Shown piece after piece: positions 33,293-34,062 of a stretch of DNA of 34,062 nucleotides; within the stretch, counting starts at the first letter, position 1, and every line of letters begins with the position of its first letter. Position numbers and translations under genes: made by a program. Origin of the DNA: Cytophagales bacterium. GTDB taxonomy: Bacteria > Bacteroidota > Bacteroidia > Cytophagales > UBA9547. Location: positions 1-34,062 of the forward strand of contig JACMRH010000089.1 in assembly GCA_014376535.1 (NCBI GenBank), in the 5' to 3' direction. The notes under the pieces were generated by a model. It searched no databases and was not told where the DNA came from. It saw only the letters and a list, made by a program, of their open reading frames with translations.

Positions 33293-34062
33293 TTACTTAG
33301 AATTTTTAGCTGCTGAAGCTTCAGTTGACAACAGTTTTTTTATCTCTGAAATTTCATATTGTAAAGTCTGGATTGATTTAAGTTCTTCCTTTTGTATTGC
33401 ATTTTCAGCTTTTAATACATCTATCTGTGCCTTCAGTTCTTTTACAGAATTTATAAGCATATAGGTCAAAGAAGAACCATCGTATTTCAAAAGAGTAGTT
33501 TCTGATTTATCATTTTGATCAAGCTTCATTGAAAATGTCTCAACCGTATAAGGTGCTACTTTTTTAATTTCTTGCGCTATAACTCCAATATATTCTGATG
33601 TAGTGTCTTTATATGGTCCTTTGCCATTGTACTTAAATTTTACGGGATGTATCTGAAGCAGTGCAGATAATCCATCATTATAATCTAGAATGTCCTTCTT
33701 TAGGCGCTTGTCAGAAAAAGTTCCCCAAGTACCTCCTCCAGCCTTGTCTGCAGTTCCGTTTACACTCAAAAGTGAAGTAGGTGCTGTAGTATTTATTCCA
33801 ACGTTACCAGATGATTTTAAAATACTTACCGCTTCCATTACACCAGTATTGGCAGCATTAGGAACATATATTGCCGCTCTGACACTGGAAAGCGCATCAT
33901 CAACTCCACCAAAACCTGCATAAGTATTTGCTGCCATTCCTGACCATGGTCTTATTTTATATCCAAGAATTTTCCCTGCACCACCGGTGCTTTCCAGCAA
34001 AACATACGGTGCAGTACCATTATAAATATGCAATCTTTCTGTAGGTGTGGCAGTTCCAATAC
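33293..34062 (-). CDS. peptidase S74 chaperone-domain protein, partial (5' end outside window)
   Basis: The reading frame stays open through the window edge: upstream of the track's TTG start it reads IGTATPTERLHIYNG, so the true start is beyond 34062. The visible 256 residues begin with repeats of the kind seen in tail-fibre-like Bacteroidota proteins (GTATPTERLHI, VGINTTAPTSLLSVNG). The S74 intramolecular chaperone domain follows, starting at FSDKRLKKDI with the self-cleavage Ser, then LLQIHPVKFKYNG and YIGVIAQEIKKVAPY. The end is a trimeric coiled coil (SVKELKAQIDVLKAENAIQKEELKS). The domain is known from phage tail spikes, where it folds and then releases a trimer. No phage genes surround it, so a host surface fibre is more likely. 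A T9SS tail is absent. Confidence 0.85.
   Translation of the reverse strand, partial: IGTATPTERLHIYNGTAPYVLLESTGGAGKILGYKIRPWSGMAANTYAGFGGVDDALSSVRAAIYVPNAANTGVMEAVSILKSSGNVGINTTAPTSLLSVNGTADKAGGGTWGTFSDKRLKKDILDYNDGLSALLQIHPVKFKYNGKGPYKDTTSEYIGVIAQEIKKVAPYTVETFSMKLDQNDKSETTLLKYDGSSLTYMLINSVKELKAQIDVLKAENAIQKEELKSIQTLQYEISEIKKLLSTEASAAKNSK

Overview
The window looks like a chromosome segment of a gliding or surface-active Bacteroidota, most likely Cytophagales of the Cytophaga/Sporocytophaga kind. The reasons are the low GC content, the lack of Shine-Dalgarno sequences, several secreted proteins ending in type IX secretion system (T9SS) sorting domains (type A and type B), a PorP/SprF-family protein, an Oar-like TonB receptor, and families such as DUF4783 and a probable DUF6702. 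This is inference from sequence alone. No tRNA, rRNA, CRISPR array, intact insertion sequence or prophage was recognised.

Layout. 1-3.6 kb: a small secreted protein, an NmrA-type NAD(P)-binding protein and, divergently, a secreted CBM35-GH26 beta-mannanase. 3.6-8.7 kb: a minus-strand run that reads as a cell-wall operon: PgeF, DUF423 membrane protein, a NagZ-like GH3 fused to a serine beta-lactamase-like domain, then two translationally coupled unknown proteins. 8.8-10.5 kb: a sigma-54 activator lacking its DNA-binding domain, and a DUF4783 protein closed by a strong terminator. 10.5-12.3 kb: heptad repeats, a VIT1/CCC1 metal transporter and a decayed CBM6-T9SS gene absent from the ORF track. 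12.4-15.9 kb: a large TonB receptor whose ATG directly abuts a long hairpin.

15.9-22.1 kb: a small lipoprotein, about 1.1 kb of decayed DNA, a two-helix membrane protein with its own terminator, and a bacteriophytochrome-heme oxygenase operon, with histidine-kinase debris beyond it. 22.1-25.9 kb: a secreted protein of probable DUF6702 family and a large secreted rhamnogalacturonan lyase (PL11) with two Ig-like repeats, a CBM35-like module and a T9SS tail. 26.0-30.3 kb: the most striking locus, a PorP/SprF-like outer-membrane protein divergent from a three-gene operon of ECF sigma factor, membrane-spanning anti-sigma candidate and LRR-Ig protein. The last two both end in a SprB-like repeat plus a type-B T9SS tail. 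30.3-34.1 kb: more histidine-kinase debris, a T9SS-sorted surface protein, an unexplained stretch, and a peptidase S74 chaperone protein cut by the window edge.

Working together: the mannanase, PL11 lyase, decayed CBM6 protein and T9SS surface proteins suggest a plant-polysaccharide degrader that exports enzymes through T9SS. The ECF locus may sense or regulate that export. Decay is concentrated around 11.5-12.3, 16.2-18.0, 21.5-22.0 and 30.4-31.1 kb, so this is a region in turnover. The ORF track uses TTG/GTG starts in places; starts were moved to the first sensible ATG where one exists.
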